A DNA stretch of 64,000 nt from Alphaproteobacteria bacterium. Lineage in GTDB: Bacteria; Pseudomonadota; Alphaproteobacteria; TMED109. The notes under the pieces were generated by a model, which saw nothing but the letters and a program-made list of their open reading frames with translations, ran no database searches and was not told where the DNA came from. The DNA is taken from positions 91,001-155,000 of the forward strand of contig JAJDWH010000041.1 in assembly GCA_022825705.1 (NCBI GenBank), written 5' to 3'. A program made the translations under genes and the position numbers. Of the stretch, positions 43,159 through 52,892 are shown piece after piece (the stretch's first letter is position 1; each line of letters opens with the position of its first letter).

Positions 43159-45399
43159 TTGCCCAAGTCTAACCGTTCGGCGGGATCGATTCGCTCGCCC
43201 CGGGACGCCGCAAACCGGCTCCCCGAGAAGGATCGGAATCCCACCAGGGTGGCGGTCTTGCTGGCCCGCCCCCTGTCGAGGACGTTCGATTACCGGTTGG
43301 ACCGTCCGGTGCCCACGGGTTCCTACGTTTCGGTGCCGTTCGGGAACCGCGTCGAGACGGGCGTGGTGTGGGGCCCGGCGGCAGGTGAGGTGCCGGAGAG
43401 TCAGCTGCGGGATGTCCGCAGGGTTTCCGATCTCCCGCCGATGAACCCGCGCATGCGGGAGTTGGTCGCATGGGTGGCTTCGTACTCCATGGCGCCGTTG
43501 GGCAGCGTTCTCAAGATGGCGATTCCGGCTTCCGGTGCACTCGTGCCCCCCCGCACCGCCGCCGATTTTCGCCTGGCCGAGCCCAGACCGATGGGGGCGA
43601 AGCTCACCCCGGCGCGGCAACGGGTCGTCGATGTCCTGACCGGCGCGGGGAGCGCCCTTTCGGGACCGGTGCTTCAGCGGGAGGCACGCGTGAGCGCAGC
43701 GACCGTGCGCCGCATGCACGGGATAGGACTGCTTGAGGCGGAACCCTTGACGGAAGTGACCGCACCCCACCCGGATCGCGAAGGGGTGCGGCCCGAATTG
43801 ACCGCGACGCAGCGCCGGGCGGCCACCGAAATCGTCGAGAGGGTGCGGGCCCGGGATCCTCGGCCGGTGCTTCTCGGCGGCGTGACGGGTTCCGGCAAGA
43901 CGGAAGTCTATTTCGAGGCCGTGGCCGCGTGTCTGGCCAGCGGTCGCCAGGTGCTGGTCCTGCTCCCGGAAATTGCGCTCGGCCCGCAGTGGTTTGCACG
44001 CTTCCAGGCTCGCTTTGGCACCGCCCCAGCAAGGTGGCATTCGGCGATACCCGCGGGCGAGCGCCGCCGCGCCTGGAGGGAGGTGGCGGGCGGCACGACG
44101 CCGGTGGTGGTGGGGGCGCGGTCAGCCCTGTTTCTGCCGTTTCCGGCGCTCGGGCTGATCGTGGTCGACGAGGAGCACGACGCCTCGTATAAGCAGGAGG
44201 ACGGCGTGATCTACAACGCGCGCGACATGGCGGTGGTCCGTGCCGCCAAGGAACGTGCCGCGATCGTCCTGGCGTCGGCCACGCCTGCGCTCGAGACGCA
44301 CGTCAATGCGCATGAAGGTCGATACCACGCTCTGACACTGCCGCGCCGGTACGGGGACGCGGAGCTCCCCGACGTCGAAGCCGTGGATCTGCGCGCGAGT
44401 CGCCCAGAAGCGGGCTCGTGGCTCGCCAAACCCGTCGTGGATGCCGCGGCGGCGGCCCTCGCGCGCGACGAGCAGGTGCTCTTGTTTCTCAACCGTCGGG
44501 GCTATGCCCCCCTCACCGTCTGCCGGACTTGCGGCGGACGGATCGGCTGCACCTCATGCTCGACCTGGCTGGTGGAGCACCGGCGCGACGGGCTCTTGAC
44601 CTGCCACCACTGCGGTCACCGGATGCCGGTGCCCGCGGTGTGTCCCACCTGCGGTGTCGAGGATTCCCTGGCGGCCTGCGGACCGGGGGTCGAACGCATC
44701 GAGGAAGAGGTGCGCCGCCTGTTCCCGGGCGTGGAGCCGGTCGTCATGACCAGCGACACCATGCGCGGGCCGGCAGACCTGGCGCGACTGGTCCAGGGCA
44801 TGGAATCCGGCGAGACCCGGATTCTCATCGGCACTCAGATGGCGGCCAAGGGACACCACTTCCCGAACCTGACCATGGTCGGGGTGGTGGACGCGGACCT
44901 GGGGCTGGGGGGTGCCGATCTCCGGGCCGGCGAGCGGACCTACCAGCTGCTGACGCAGGTTGCCGGTCGGGCGGGCCGGGAGGGTCGGCGCGGGCGCGTG
45001 CTGATGCAGACCCGGGAGCCGGAGCATCCGGTCATGCAGGCGTTTCTGCGCGGGGACGGGGATGCCTTTCGGCGGATGGAGGCGGCCGCCCGGGCCGAGG
45101 CAAAGATGCCGCCGTTCGGGCGGCTTGTGGCGCTGATCCTGGCGTCGCGCGATCAACCGGTCCTGGAGCGCTTCTGCCGGGCGCTGGCCCGCGTGGCCCC
45201 GCAGCACGATGGGGTCGACGTGTTTGGGCCGGCGCCTGCCCCGCTCAGCAGGATTCGCAGCCAGTACCGGGTCCGGTTCCTCGTTCGCGGCGGCCGAAAT
45301 CAGCTGCTGCAGACGTACGTGCGGACCTGGCTGGGCTCCGTCCGGGCACCGGCGGGGATTCGGATCAAGGTCGACGTCGATCCCTACAGCTTCCTGTAG
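43159..45399 (+). CDS. priA: Primosomal replication protein N' (PriA helicase)
   Basis: About 746 aa; restarts stalled forks. 3'-DNA-binding domain ([20 protein letters not shown]), helicase with Walker A ([12 protein letters not shown]), DEEHD, zinc-binding cysteines ([34 protein letters not shown]), [14 protein letters not shown] and [14 protein letters not shown]. The start is uncertain: TTG 43159 opens the frame, while GTG 43249 would give 716 aa and sits near the usual N-terminus. It converges with the enolase-superfamily gene 55 bp downstream. Confidence 0.95.
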   Translation: MPKSNRSAGSIRSPRDAANRLPEKDRNPTRVAVLLARPLSRTFDYRLDRPVPTGSYVSVPFGNRVETGVVWGPAAGEVPESQLRDVRRVSDLPPMNPRMRELVAWVASYSMAPLGSVLKMAIPASGALVPPRTAADFRLAEPRPMGAKLTPARQRVVDVLTGAGSALSGPVLQREARVSAATVRRMHGIGLLEAEPLTEVTAPHPDREGVRPELTATQRRAATEIVERVRARDPRPVLLGGVTGSGKTEVYFEAVAACLASGRQVLVLLPEIALGPQWFARFQARFGTAPARWHSAIPAGERRRAWREVAGGTTPVVVGARSALFLPFPALGLIVVDEEHDASYKQEDGVIYNARDMAVVRAAKERAAIVLASATPALETHVNAHEGRYHALTLPRRYGDAELPDVEAVDLRASRPEAGSWLAKPVVDAAAAALARDEQVLLFLNRRGYAPLTVCRTCGGRIGCTSCSTWLVEHRRDGLLTCHHCGHRMPVPAVCPTCGVEDSLAACGPGVERIEEEVRRLFPGVEPVVMTSDTMRGPADLARLVQGMESGETRILIGTQMAAKGHHFPNLTMVGVVDADLGLGGADLRAGERTYQLLTQVAGRAGREGRRGRVLMQTREPEHPVMQAFLRGDGDAFRRMEAAARAEAKMPPFGRLVALILASRDQPVLERFCRALARVAPQHDGVDVFGPAPAPLSRIRSQYRVRFLVRGGRNQLLQTYVRTWLGSVRAPAGIRIKVDVDPYSFL

Positions 45400-45454
45400 G
45401 GCCTCGCCGAGGGGCGCCGGTCGGTCAGCGCGTGCCGGGACCCGCTGGGCGGGG

Positions 45455-46549
45455 TCAGTCCACCCGGTAGCGGGCGACCAATTCGGGGTCCGGGTCGCAA
45501 CCGAGGCCCGGTCCCTGGGGAAGCTTGAGCCGACCGTTGCCGTCCGGGACCGTCAGCCCACCGAACAGGTCCGTCTCGAGATTGACGAACAGCCGCTCCA
45601 CGTAGGCTTCGGGAGCCTTGGTGGCGATCAGGTGGAGGCTCGCCAGGAACCCGGGCCCAAAGTACGGGGAATGCGGCGCCACGGCGGTGTCGGCCGCATG
45701 GGTTGCGTCGCACACGGCCGCGAATTCCGCCACGCCGCCGACCTTGGTCACGCTGGGCTGCGTGTAGTCCACGGCCCGCGCGTCCAGCATGTGCCGGAAC
45801 TGCCAGACGGTGCACAGGTTCTCGCCCGAGGCCAGCGGCAGTCTCGCGTCCCGGGTGTCCGCCAGCAAGGGAAAATTCTCCGGCGGCCAGATCGGTTCTT
45901 CGAGCCAGAGCAGGTCGGCTGCCTTCAGGGGACTGATCAGGTCAGGGAGATCGTTCTCCCGCCAGCTGCAGTTGACATCGACCATCAGCGGGGTGTCGGG
46001 TCCGATCGCATCCCGCGCGGATAGGATCGGCGCCATGGTGTCCTCGTGCAGCTTGATCCGCTCGTAACCGCTTTCGCGCGCCGCGGCTGACACGCTCGCG
46101 GTCACCTGGGGATCGATGTACTTGAACAGGCTGGCATAACTCGGAAGCGATTCGACGTCCGTGCCACCGAGCAGCGCGTGGAGCGGCTTGCCGGCCTGCT
46201 TGCCGGCGATGTCCCATAGCGCGATTTCCAGTCCAGAGAGCGCGAACAGCGTGACGCCGTAGCGCCCGAAGAGATGGAAGATCACCTGAAGCCGGTCCAT
46301 CGTGCCCGCGATGTCGTCCGCGGGAAGCCCCACCGCGTGCGGCGCCACCATCGTCTCCAGGGCGGTTCGTGCGGCAGGAATGCAGTTGTACCCGAAGGTT
46401 TCCCCCCAGCCGACGATCCCTTCGTCCGTTTCGACCTTGACCAGCAGGCAGGCCAGGGTGTTCCAGGTCTCTCCGCCAAAGCCGCTGGGCGGCCCCGCCT
46501 GGGTAAAGGGGACGTCTACCGTGATGGCTTCGACCGATGTGATCTTCAT
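45455..46549 (-). CDS. Mandelate racemase/muconate lactonizing (enolase superfamily) enzyme
   Basis: 364 aa with the enolase-superfamily plan: capping domain (MKITSVEAITVDVPF, VETDEGIVGWGE, ALSGLEIALWDIAGK) and barrel with YERIKLHE, metal-ligand Asp in MVDVNCSW, Glu in LWLEEPIWPP, Glu in ASGENL, and APHSPYFGPGFLASLH. The Lys-x-Lys pair is KLH here, suggesting dehydratase chemistry on a sugar acid, but this is uncertain. ATGA-coupled to the aldolase gene. Confidence 0.85.
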   Translation of the reverse strand: MKITSVEAITVDVPFTQAGPPSGFGGETWNTLACLLVKVETDEGIVGWGETFGYNCIPAARTALETMVAPHAVGLPADDIAGTMDRLQVIFHLFGRYGVTLFALSGLEIALWDIAGKQAGKPLHALLGGTDVESLPSYASLFKYIDPQVTASVSAAARESGYERIKLHEDTMAPILSARDAIGPDTPLMVDVNCSWRENDLPDLISPLKAADLLWLEEPIWPPENFPLLADTRDARLPLASGENLCTVWQFRHMLDARAVDYTQPSVTKVGGVAEFAAVCDATHAADTAVAPHSPYFGPGFLASLHLIATKAPEAYVERLFVNLETDLFGGLTVPDGNGRLKLPQGPGLGCDPDPELVARYRVD

Positions 46550-47316
46550 GCTGTTTCCTTAAGTTCGCTGACCACCTTGTCCACGATGACCCGAAGGTGG
46601 ACGAGCTCGGTGGCGACCGAGACCATGGAAAAGCCCATGTCCAGAAGGCCGCGAGCATCCTGGATGCTGCTGGCCATCACCCCGGCGGGTTTTCCCGCCG
46701 CCGTAATCTTGGCCAGCGCCCGTTCGAGAGCCCGACGCACCGAATCGTGCTGGCGGTCGTGAATGACCCCGAGATCGGCCGCCAGATCACCGGGACCGAC
46801 GAACACCACGTCGACGCCGTCCACGGCCGCGATGTCGCTCGCTGCCTCGATGGCGGCGGCCGTCTCCACCTGCACGACCAGGCAGATGCGCTCGTCCGCT
46901 TCTCCCCAGTAGCCGGGCTCGCGCCCGAAGGCATTGGCTCGGGTGGCGCCGGCCGCTCCGCGGGCGCCGACCGGCGGGTACCGTACCGAAGCCACGGCTT
47001 CCCGGGCTTCGTCAGGGGTCTGGACGTACGGCACCACGATCGTTTCGGCGCCGCTGTCCAGGATGCGCTTGATGGCAACGCGGTCGTTCCACCAGGCGCG
47101 CACCGCGGCCGGGGTCGTGCCGCCGGCCGCACACGCCTGGAGCTGGGCGACGATTTCGGCGGCGTCGTTGGGGGCGTGTTCGGAATCGATCACGATGAAA
47201 TCGAGGCCGGCACCGGCCAGCACTTCGGTCGCGAGCGGGCTCGCGAGGCTGGCCCACATGCCGACCTGGGGCCTGCCGGACTGAAGGCCGGCCTTGAACG
47301 CGTTCGTACGGGTCAT
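46546..47316 (-). CDS. HpcH/HpaI-type class II aldolase
   Basis: 256-aa TIM-barrel aldolase cleaving 2-keto-3-deoxy (hydroxy) acids to pyruvate. Motifs: GMWASLASPLATEVLAGAGLDFIVIDSEHAPND, IKRILDSGAETIVVPYVQTPDEA, VVQVETAAAIEA (metal Glu) and VDVVFVGPGDLAADLG (metal Asp). Coupled at both ends by ATGA. With the enolase-superfamily dehydratase downstream it could form a sugar-acid breakdown route (dehydrate, then cleave). Confidence 0.88.
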   Translation of the reverse strand: MTRTNAFKAGLQSGRPQVGMWASLASPLATEVLAGAGLDFIVIDSEHAPNDAAEIVAQLQACAAGGTTPAAVRAWWNDRVAIKRILDSGAETIVVPYVQTPDEAREAVASVRYPPVGARGAAGATRANAFGREPGYWGEADERICLVVQVETAAAIEAASDIAAVDGVDVVFVGPGDLAADLGVIHDRQHDSVRRALERALAKITAAGKPAGVMASSIQDARGLLDMGFSMVSVATELVHLRVIVDKVVSELKETA

Positions 47317-48065
47317 GAATCGGTACCTGTGCGGGCGGCCTGGATCTGGACGCCGCCGATCGCCTGCTCCGTGGGGATGACCTCGATCGTGGCGATGTTG
47401 ACGTGCCACGGGGCGTTGACCGCGTGGACCACGCACTCGGCCACGTCTTCCGCCTCGAGCAGGGTGAAGCCGCTGGTGAACTTCTTCTTCTCTTCCTCGT
47501 CATCGAACGCGACGTCGAAGAAGCCTGTCATCACGCGGCCCGGACAGATCTCGGTGACCCGTACCCCGGTTCCGGAAAGGTCCATGCGGAGGTCCTGGCT
47601 CAGGAGGTGCACGGCGCCTTTGCTGGCGCCGTAGATGACGGGGGCGCAACCGTGCAGGCCTGCGACCGAACCGATGTTGACGATGTGCCCGCGGGCGCGG
47701 TCGACCATGCCCGGCACGACCGCGCGGGTGGCATGGAGCACGCCCGTGACATTCAGGCCGACGGTCGTCTCGATGTCCTCGGGCTGGGCCTTGGTGATGC
47801 TGGTGAAGCCGCGCCCCACCCCCGCATTGTTCACCAGTACATCGATTTCGAGGTCCCCGAAGGCGTCGTACACGGCCTGCTTGTCGCGCAGGTCGCAGAC
47901 GATGAAGCGGGCACCGATTTCGTCGGCCAGGGCCTTCAGGTGATCGCCGCGCCGCGCACACGCGATCACCTCCAGGCCTTGGCGTCGGAGCGCGCGCGCA
48001 GTGGCGGCACCGATGCCGCTCGAGGCGCCCGTAACCAGCGCAGTTCGATAGTGGGCGTCAGCCAT
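47313..48065 (-). CDS. SDR-family oxidoreductase (YdfG-like)
   Basis: 250-aa classical SDR: TGASSGIGAATARAL, ACARRGD (Arg cluster suggests NADP), VLVNNAGVGRGF, catalytic Ser in NIGSVAGLHG and YGASKGAVHLL, and CPGRVMTGFF. It resembles NADP-dependent 3-hydroxy acid dehydrogenases. First gene of a three-gene coupled set with the aldolase and enolase-superfamily gene. The 210 bp upstream (48066-48275) hold no gene. Confidence 0.87.
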   Translation of the reverse strand: MADAHYRTALVTGASSGIGAATARALRRQGLEVIACARRGDHLKALADEIGARFIVCDLRDKQAVYDAFGDLEIDVLVNNAGVGRGFTSITKAQPEDIETTVGLNVTGVLHATRAVVPGMVDRARGHIVNIGSVAGLHGCAPVIYGASKGAVHLLSQDLRMDLSGTGVRVTEICPGRVMTGFFDVAFDDEEEKKKFTSGFTLLEAEDVAECVVHAVNAPWHVNIATIEVIPTEQAIGGVQIQAARTGTDS

Positions 48066-48275
48066 GGGGAAGCATCCCGTTGCGGGTTCGCGATTCTGGA
48101 GTTTGGCCCTCGACCGCCGTCAGGAACTTCGCCTTCACCGAGGAAACAACGGTCGCAGGCTCCGCCCGCGACGCGGACAGACGGGCGGGAAGTCTACACG
48201 GGAGCGGTCACGTCGGGGAGCGGCCCCCCGGTCGGTCCCGCCCCGAGCGAAGCGGGCGGCACCACGCGCGCGTGC

Positions 48276-49982
48276 TCATGTCCCCGGTTGCCGTGCGTTC
48301 GGCCCGCTGTCGCCGGTCTCGGTCCCGTGCAGCTGTGCCAGGGTTGTCCGGGTGGTGATCTGATCGGGGTCGACCACCAATTCGATGACCGCCGCCGTTC
48401 CGCTGGCGCGGGCCCGCCCCAGCGCGTCGGGAAACTGGTCCGTCCGGGTCACGCGTTCGCCGTGCGCCCCGTAGACCTTCGCCAGCACGGCGAAGTCGGG
48501 ATTCTTGAGGTTGGTTCCGATCGTGCGGCCGGGGTACGACCGCTCCTGGTGCATCCGGATGGTCCCGTACATGCTGTTGTTGACGATCAGCACGAGGGGG
48601 CGCGCGCCGTGCTGGGCCGCCGTGGCGAGTTCCTGACCCGACATCAGGAAGCCCCCGTCCCCCACGAAGCTGACGACCTCGCGTTCTGGCGCCAGGATGC
48701 TGGCGGCGACACCGGCGGGAACGCTGTACCCCATGGCGCCGCTGGTCGGGCCGAGTTGAGAGCGCGGATGCCGAAACCGCCAGAACCGCTGCGCCCACCC
48801 GCTGAAGTTACCCGCGTCCACCGTGATCACCGTGTCCGACGGCATGGTCGCGCGCAGATGCAGCATGACCTGTCCCATGTCGAGATCGGCGGCGTACGGC
48901 TCGGGAGTCGAGGCGCGCAGGTAGTCGCTGTGGGCGGCCTCCCGCCACGCCTGCCGTGCCGGACCGGCCGGGAAATCACGATCGGCCAGGGCCGCGGCGA
49001 AGGCCCCGGGATCGGCTGCCACCGCCAGGTCCGGGATGAAGACGCGGCCCAGCTCGAAGGGGTCCGGATGCACATGGACGAGGGGTACCAATTGGCGGCC
49101 CGGCCGAAGCGTCGCGTATCCGCCGGTGGTCATTTCACCGAGCCGGGCTCCCAGCACCAACAGGAGGGTCGCGTCCTTGACCCGTTCGACCAGGCGCGGA
49201 TCCACGCTCGTCGACAGATCACCGGCATAGTGGAGGTGTTCGTTGTCCACCAGGTCCTGCCGCCGGAAGGACACAGCCACCGGCGCGTCAGCCACTTCAG
49301 CCAGTGTCGCGAGAGCCTCGCGACCGGCCGGGGTCCAGTTGCTGCCCCCGGCGATGAGCAGGGGCCGCTCGGCTTCCGCCAGCAGCCGGTGTGCACGTTC
49401 CACGTCAGCCGGGGCGGGATGCGCCCGGGCCGGGGTCCAGGTTCCGGCGTCTCCGACCTGCGCGGCCTCCTGGAGCATGTCTTCCGGCAACCCGACCACG
49501 ACCGGTCCGGGCCGGCCGCTGGTTGCGGTCCGAAATGCCGTATGCAGGAGCTCGGGGAGCCGGCCGGTGTCCTCGATCTCGACGGCCCACTTCGCCATGG
49601 GGGCCTGGAACATGTCGCGAACGTCGATTTCCTGGAAGGCTTCCCGGCCACGGGTATCGCGCGCGACCTGTCCGACGAGCAGGAGCATCGGCGTGGAATC
49701 CTGGTGCGCCGTGTGGACGCCGACGCTCGCATGGCACGCGCCCGGGCCGCGGGTGACGAGACAGACTCCCGGCCGCCCCGTGAGCTTGCCTGCTGCTTCG
49801 GCCATGTTGGCGGCACCCGCTTCGTGGCGGCACGTGATGAGGCGAAGGGCGTCGCGCCGGTCGAAGAACGCGTCGAGGACCGGCAGGTAGCTTTCGCCGG
49901 GCACGGCGAAGACCGTGTCCACGCCGTGGATCAGCAGCTGGTCGGCGAGGATCTCGCCGCCCGTGCGGCAGTCAGCGGTCAT
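48276..49982 (-). CDS. Thiamine-diphosphate-dependent enzyme (acetolactate synthase-like)
   Basis: 568 aa with three ThDP-enzyme domains: N-terminal PYR domain (FAVPGESYLPVLDAF, catalytic Glu in CRHEAGAANMAEAAGKLTG), a middle domain (LLIAGGSNW) and C-terminal PP domain with SGAMGYSVPAGVAA, VVSFVGDGGFLMSGQELATA and NNSMYGTIRMHQE. It is probably a 2-ketoacid decarboxylase or carboligase rather than the biosynthetic IlvB, since no small subunit follows. Its ATG overlaps the modC stop, an unusual partnership. Confidence 0.82.
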   Translation of the reverse strand: MTADCRTGGEILADQLLIHGVDTVFAVPGESYLPVLDAFFDRRDALRLITCRHEAGAANMAEAAGKLTGRPGVCLVTRGPGACHASVGVHTAHQDSTPMLLLVGQVARDTRGREAFQEIDVRDMFQAPMAKWAVEIEDTGRLPELLHTAFRTATSGRPGPVVVGLPEDMLQEAAQVGDAGTWTPARAHPAPADVERAHRLLAEAERPLLIAGGSNWTPAGREALATLAEVADAPVAVSFRRQDLVDNEHLHYAGDLSTSVDPRLVERVKDATLLLVLGARLGEMTTGGYATLRPGRQLVPLVHVHPDPFELGRVFIPDLAVAADPGAFAAALADRDFPAGPARQAWREAAHSDYLRASTPEPYAADLDMGQVMLHLRATMPSDTVITVDAGNFSGWAQRFWRFRHPRSQLGPTSGAMGYSVPAGVAASILAPEREVVSFVGDGGFLMSGQELATAAQHGARPLVLIVNNSMYGTIRMHQERSYPGRTIGTNLKNPDFAVLAKVYGAHGERVTRTDQFPDALGRARASGTAAVIELVVDPDQITTRTTLAQLHGTETGDSGPNARQPGT

Positions 49983-51082
49983 CCTTCACCTTCCGCGTGC
50001 CGACGGAATGCGTCGCGCTCGGCGAACGCCACGGACTTGACGAGGGCATACAGCTCCAGGCCGACCTTGAGCGACAGATCGTCGGCCGACCGGCGAGTGA
50101 TCCGTGCACGGATGATCTGCCCCGAGTCGATGCTCACGTCGACATGCCCATCGCCTCTCGGATGGATCCCCGTGACCGTGCCAGGCAGCACGTTCATCAC
50201 GCTGGAGCGTTGCGGCGGCTCGAGCGCGAGTGAGACGTCGCGGGCCAGGATTCTGAGCGCCAGCGGCGAGCCCTCGGCACGTTCGGTGCGGGGGACCAGC
50301 AGCGTGTGTTCGCCGAAGCGCAGAGCGCTCAGGTGATCGTCGTCGAAGTGGCCTGCCACCGTGGTCAGCAGAATGGTGCCGGCGTCACGCCGATCGTTGA
50401 GCACGGGCAAGTCCGGGCGTGCCATGACGTCCTGGATGGGCCCGCAGGCGAGGACGGAGCCGTTCGCCATCACGGCAAGATGGTCGGCCAAGCGAATGAT
50501 CTCCTCGATCGAATGGGTGATGTACACGGTCGGCACGCCGGTATCGGCCGCGAGCCGCTCGAGGTGGGGCAGGACGTCGTCACGCCGCTGTTGGTCCAGC
50601 GACGACAGGGGTTCGTCCATGATCAGGAGATCGGGGCCGCTGAGCAGGGCGCGTCCGATGGCGACCCGTTGCGCCTCGCCGCCGGAGAGATGCCGCGTGC
50701 GCCGGTCCAGCAGCGGCTCGAGCCCCAGCAGGCCGACCACCTGTTCGAAGGTGTCCGGGCTGGCGGCGCCACGCCGGCGACCGCCAAAGTGCAGATTGGC
50801 CCGGACGTTCATGTGCGGGAAGAGACGCGCTTCCTGGAAGACGTAGCCGATCCGTCGACGTTCCGGCGCCACCGCCACGCCGCGTGCACTGTCGAACAGG
50901 ACGGTCTCGCCGATGGCAATGCGACCGGCGTCCGGACGGATCAGGCCGGCGATCGCGTCGGCGACGGTCGACTTGCCGGCGCCGGATGTGCCGAACAGGC
51001 CGGTCACGCCGCTGTCCGGCACCTGCATGCTCACGTCCAGCGAAAAGCTACCCTGCCGGTGCGAGAAGGCGACGTCGATCAC
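49979..51082 (-). CDS. modC: Molybdate ABC transporter ATP-binding protein
   Basis: 367 aa. ABC domain with Walker A (GLFGTSGAGKST), LSGGEAQRVAIGRAL, Walker B (LLIMDEPLSSLD) and THSIEEI, then a C-terminal molybdate-binding TOBE/Mop-like domain (VLPGTVTGIHPRGDGHVDVSIDSG). GTG 51082 overlaps the modB stop (GTGA); its stop overlaps the ThDP-enzyme start (ATGA). Confidence 0.92.
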   Translation of the reverse strand: MIDVAFSHRQGSFSLDVSMQVPDSGVTGLFGTSGAGKSTVADAIAGLIRPDAGRIAIGETVLFDSARGVAVAPERRRIGYVFQEARLFPHMNVRANLHFGGRRRGAASPDTFEQVVGLLGLEPLLDRRTRHLSGGEAQRVAIGRALLSGPDLLIMDEPLSSLDQQRRDDVLPHLERLAADTGVPTVYITHSIEEIIRLADHLAVMANGSVLACGPIQDVMARPDLPVLNDRRDAGTILLTTVAGHFDDDHLSALRFGEHTLLVPRTERAEGSPLALRILARDVSLALEPPQRSSVMNVLPGTVTGIHPRGDGHVDVSIDSGQIIRARITRRSADDLSLKVGLELYALVKSVAFAERDAFRRHAEGEG

Positions 51083-51771
51083 GGTCCGCCACTCGAGTAG
51101 TGCCGCGTGCGGCGCGCGAGCCATTCAGAGCCGATGAGCGCGATCATCGCCAGCGTGATGGAGATGACCACCAGCCGCGTGGCCTGGGCCTCGCCGCCGG
51201 GAACCTGAGCGGCCGCATACAGCGCCAACGGCAGGGTTCGGGTCTCTCCGGGAATGCTGGATACGAACGTGATGGTGGCGCCGAACTCGCCGAGCGAGCG
51301 GGCGAAGCTGAGCACCATGCCTGCGAACACGCCCGGCGCGATGAGGGGCAGGGTCACGGTGCAGAACGCGTTGGCCGGGCTCGCGCCGAGCGTCCGCGCG
51401 GCCTGCTCCAGTCGCCGGTCCACGCCTTCGATCGATTGCCGGATCGCACGCAGCATGAGCGGAAACGCCACGATCGCGCTGGCGATGGCCGCACCCTGCC
51501 AGGTGAAGCCGAGGGTGATCCCGAAGACGTTCTCCAGAAACACGCCGCCCGGACCGCGCCGCCCGAGGAACACCAGCAGGAGGTAGCCGATCACGACCGG
51601 CGGCACGACCAATGGGATGTGCAGGATGCCGTTCAGCAACGCGTGGCCGGGGAAGCGCGTGCGCGCCAGCAACCAGGCAATGGCGATGGCCGGGGGCAGG
51701 CTGCCCAGAACGCTCCATACGGCCACCCGCAGGGACAGCAGAAGCGCTTCGGTTTCAGCGGGTGTTGGCAT
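51079..51771 (-). CDS. modB: Molybdate ABC transporter permease
   Basis: 230-aa inner-membrane permease with about five or six segments: LLLSLRVAVWSVLGSLPPAI, HIPLVVPPVVIGYLLLVFLG, the ABC-contact EAA-like loop (LEQAARTLGASPANAF) and SLGEFGATITFVSSIPGETRTLPLALY, the hallmark of ModB. ATG 51771 chosen; the gene overlaps modA by 17 bases. Confidence 0.93.
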   Translation of the reverse strand: MPTPAETEALLLSLRVAVWSVLGSLPPAIAIAWLLARTRFPGHALLNGILHIPLVVPPVVIGYLLLVFLGRRGPGGVFLENVFGITLGFTWQGAAIASAIVAFPLMLRAIRQSIEGVDRRLEQAARTLGASPANAFCTVTLPLIAPGVFAGMVLSFARSLGEFGATITFVSSIPGETRTLPLALYAAAQVPGGEAQATRLVVISITLAMIALIGSEWLARRTRHYSSGGP

Positions 51772-52576
51772 CGAGTGGAGGTGCGAATCCGTGGCGGGAA
51801 AAGATGGTCCGAGCGACGTCCGATTGCAGGAACGCAAGAAACGCCGAGGCAGCGGCCGGGGCCGGCGCGTCGGCCAGCTGGGCGACCCAATAGGCTATGG
51901 GATCGTGCAGTTCAGGGGAAAAGGCCCCGAGGACCCGGATCTCCGCCGTGTCGCGCGCGTCCGTCCAATAGACGATCCCCAGGGGCGCTTCGTGCCGCCG
52001 CACCAGGAGCGTGGCATGGCGCACATCGCTGGCTGGCGCGACCCGCGCCTGCAGCCGGTCCCACATGCCAAGTGATTCCAGGGCCTGCCGCGCATAAATC
52101 CCGGCCGGAACCGAAACGGGATCGGCGACGGCTAGTCGACCGCCGTCCAGCATGGCTTCGACATCCAGCGAGATGTCCACGGCCACCGGGTCGAAATCCG
52201 TGTCCGAAGGTGCCACCAGCACGAGGCGGTTGCGGAAGAGGAGGGTCCGGCTTCCGGCAGCCAGGAGCCCGGCTTCATCGACCCGGTCCATCCAGGCGGT
52301 ATTGGCCGACAGGAACAGGTCGGCCGGCGCGCCCGATTCGATCTGGCGAGCTAGGGCGCTGGTTGCGGCCAGAGAGAAGCGCACGCGTCCACCACCGACG
52401 GCGGCATAGGCGTTGGCAACCTCTGCGAGGGCGGTGCCGGTCGAAGCGGCAGCGAACACCAGGATTTCCTGGCCGGCAACCGGTCCGGCCGCCGGCCCCC
52501 CTTGCGTAAAGGGGGCCGGGACCGAAACCAATCCGAGGAGGGTGAGGCAGGCGACCGGCCATCGGGAGATCCGCAC
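51755..52576 (-). CDS. modA: Molybdate-binding periplasmic protein
   Basis: About 273 aa. The signal peptide begins VRISRWPVACLTLLGLVSVP. Mature domain motifs: ILVFAAASTGTALAEVANAY, SLAATSALARQIESGAPADLFLSAN, NRLVLVAP, LAVADPVSVPAGIYARQALESLGMW and GIVYWTDA. It binds molybdate (or tungstate) for ModBC. I chose GTG 52576; the open frame reaches 52684 through the putative ModE site. Confidence 0.9.
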   Translation of the reverse strand: MRISRWPVACLTLLGLVSVPAPFTQGGPAAGPVAGQEILVFAAASTGTALAEVANAYAAVGGGRVRFSLAATSALARQIESGAPADLFLSANTAWMDRVDEAGLLAAGSRTLLFRNRLVLVAPSDTDFDPVAVDISLDVEAMLDGGRLAVADPVSVPAGIYARQALESLGMWDRLQARVAPASDVRHATLLVRRHEAPLGIVYWTDARDTAEIRVLGAFSPELHDPIAYWVAQLADAPAPAAASAFLAFLQSDVARTIFSRHGFAPPLDANTR

Positions 52577-52892
52577 GGCGCGATTCCGATGGACTTCAGG
52601 CCGCTGGCGCCACGCGGCTATTATATACGACAGAATATATTGCATTGCAAGCTCTGCCTGACCTCTACTCCGAACTGCCGCCAACCCAGGGGCCCGGGTC
52701 TACAAAGTGCATCGTTTTCCGGACGATAGACCTAGCGTCGCAGGTCGGCTGCTGCGGCGACCGCGGTGCACCAGTCAGGTGCCTCGCCGGATATCGGGCG
52801 GACCGCAGGGTCGCATCGTGTCCACGCGCCGGCAGCATCAAGCGCAGGTTATATCCAGCTGGACGGATCGCACTGCAGGCCCCGGCAGGTCC
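52577..52892. promoter_or_regulatory. modE-modA intergenic region with a putative ModE box (52620-52641)
   Basis: A 316-bp gap in an otherwise tightly packed strand. An AT-rich imperfect dyad ATTATAT-N8-ATATATT occupies 52620-52641 in very GC-rich surroundings, 44 bp before the modA start codon. Its TATAT/ATATA halves resemble ModE boxes that repress mod genes when molybdate is plentiful. The remainder shows no gene. Confidence 0.55.

Noticed and set aside
47403..50336. 977-codon open frame on the plus strand
   Set aside because: It runs antisense to the SDR and ThDP-enzyme genes and to the end of modC, whose family motifs are unmistakable. The plus-strand translation is low-complexity with no family resemblance: an artefact of high GC content.
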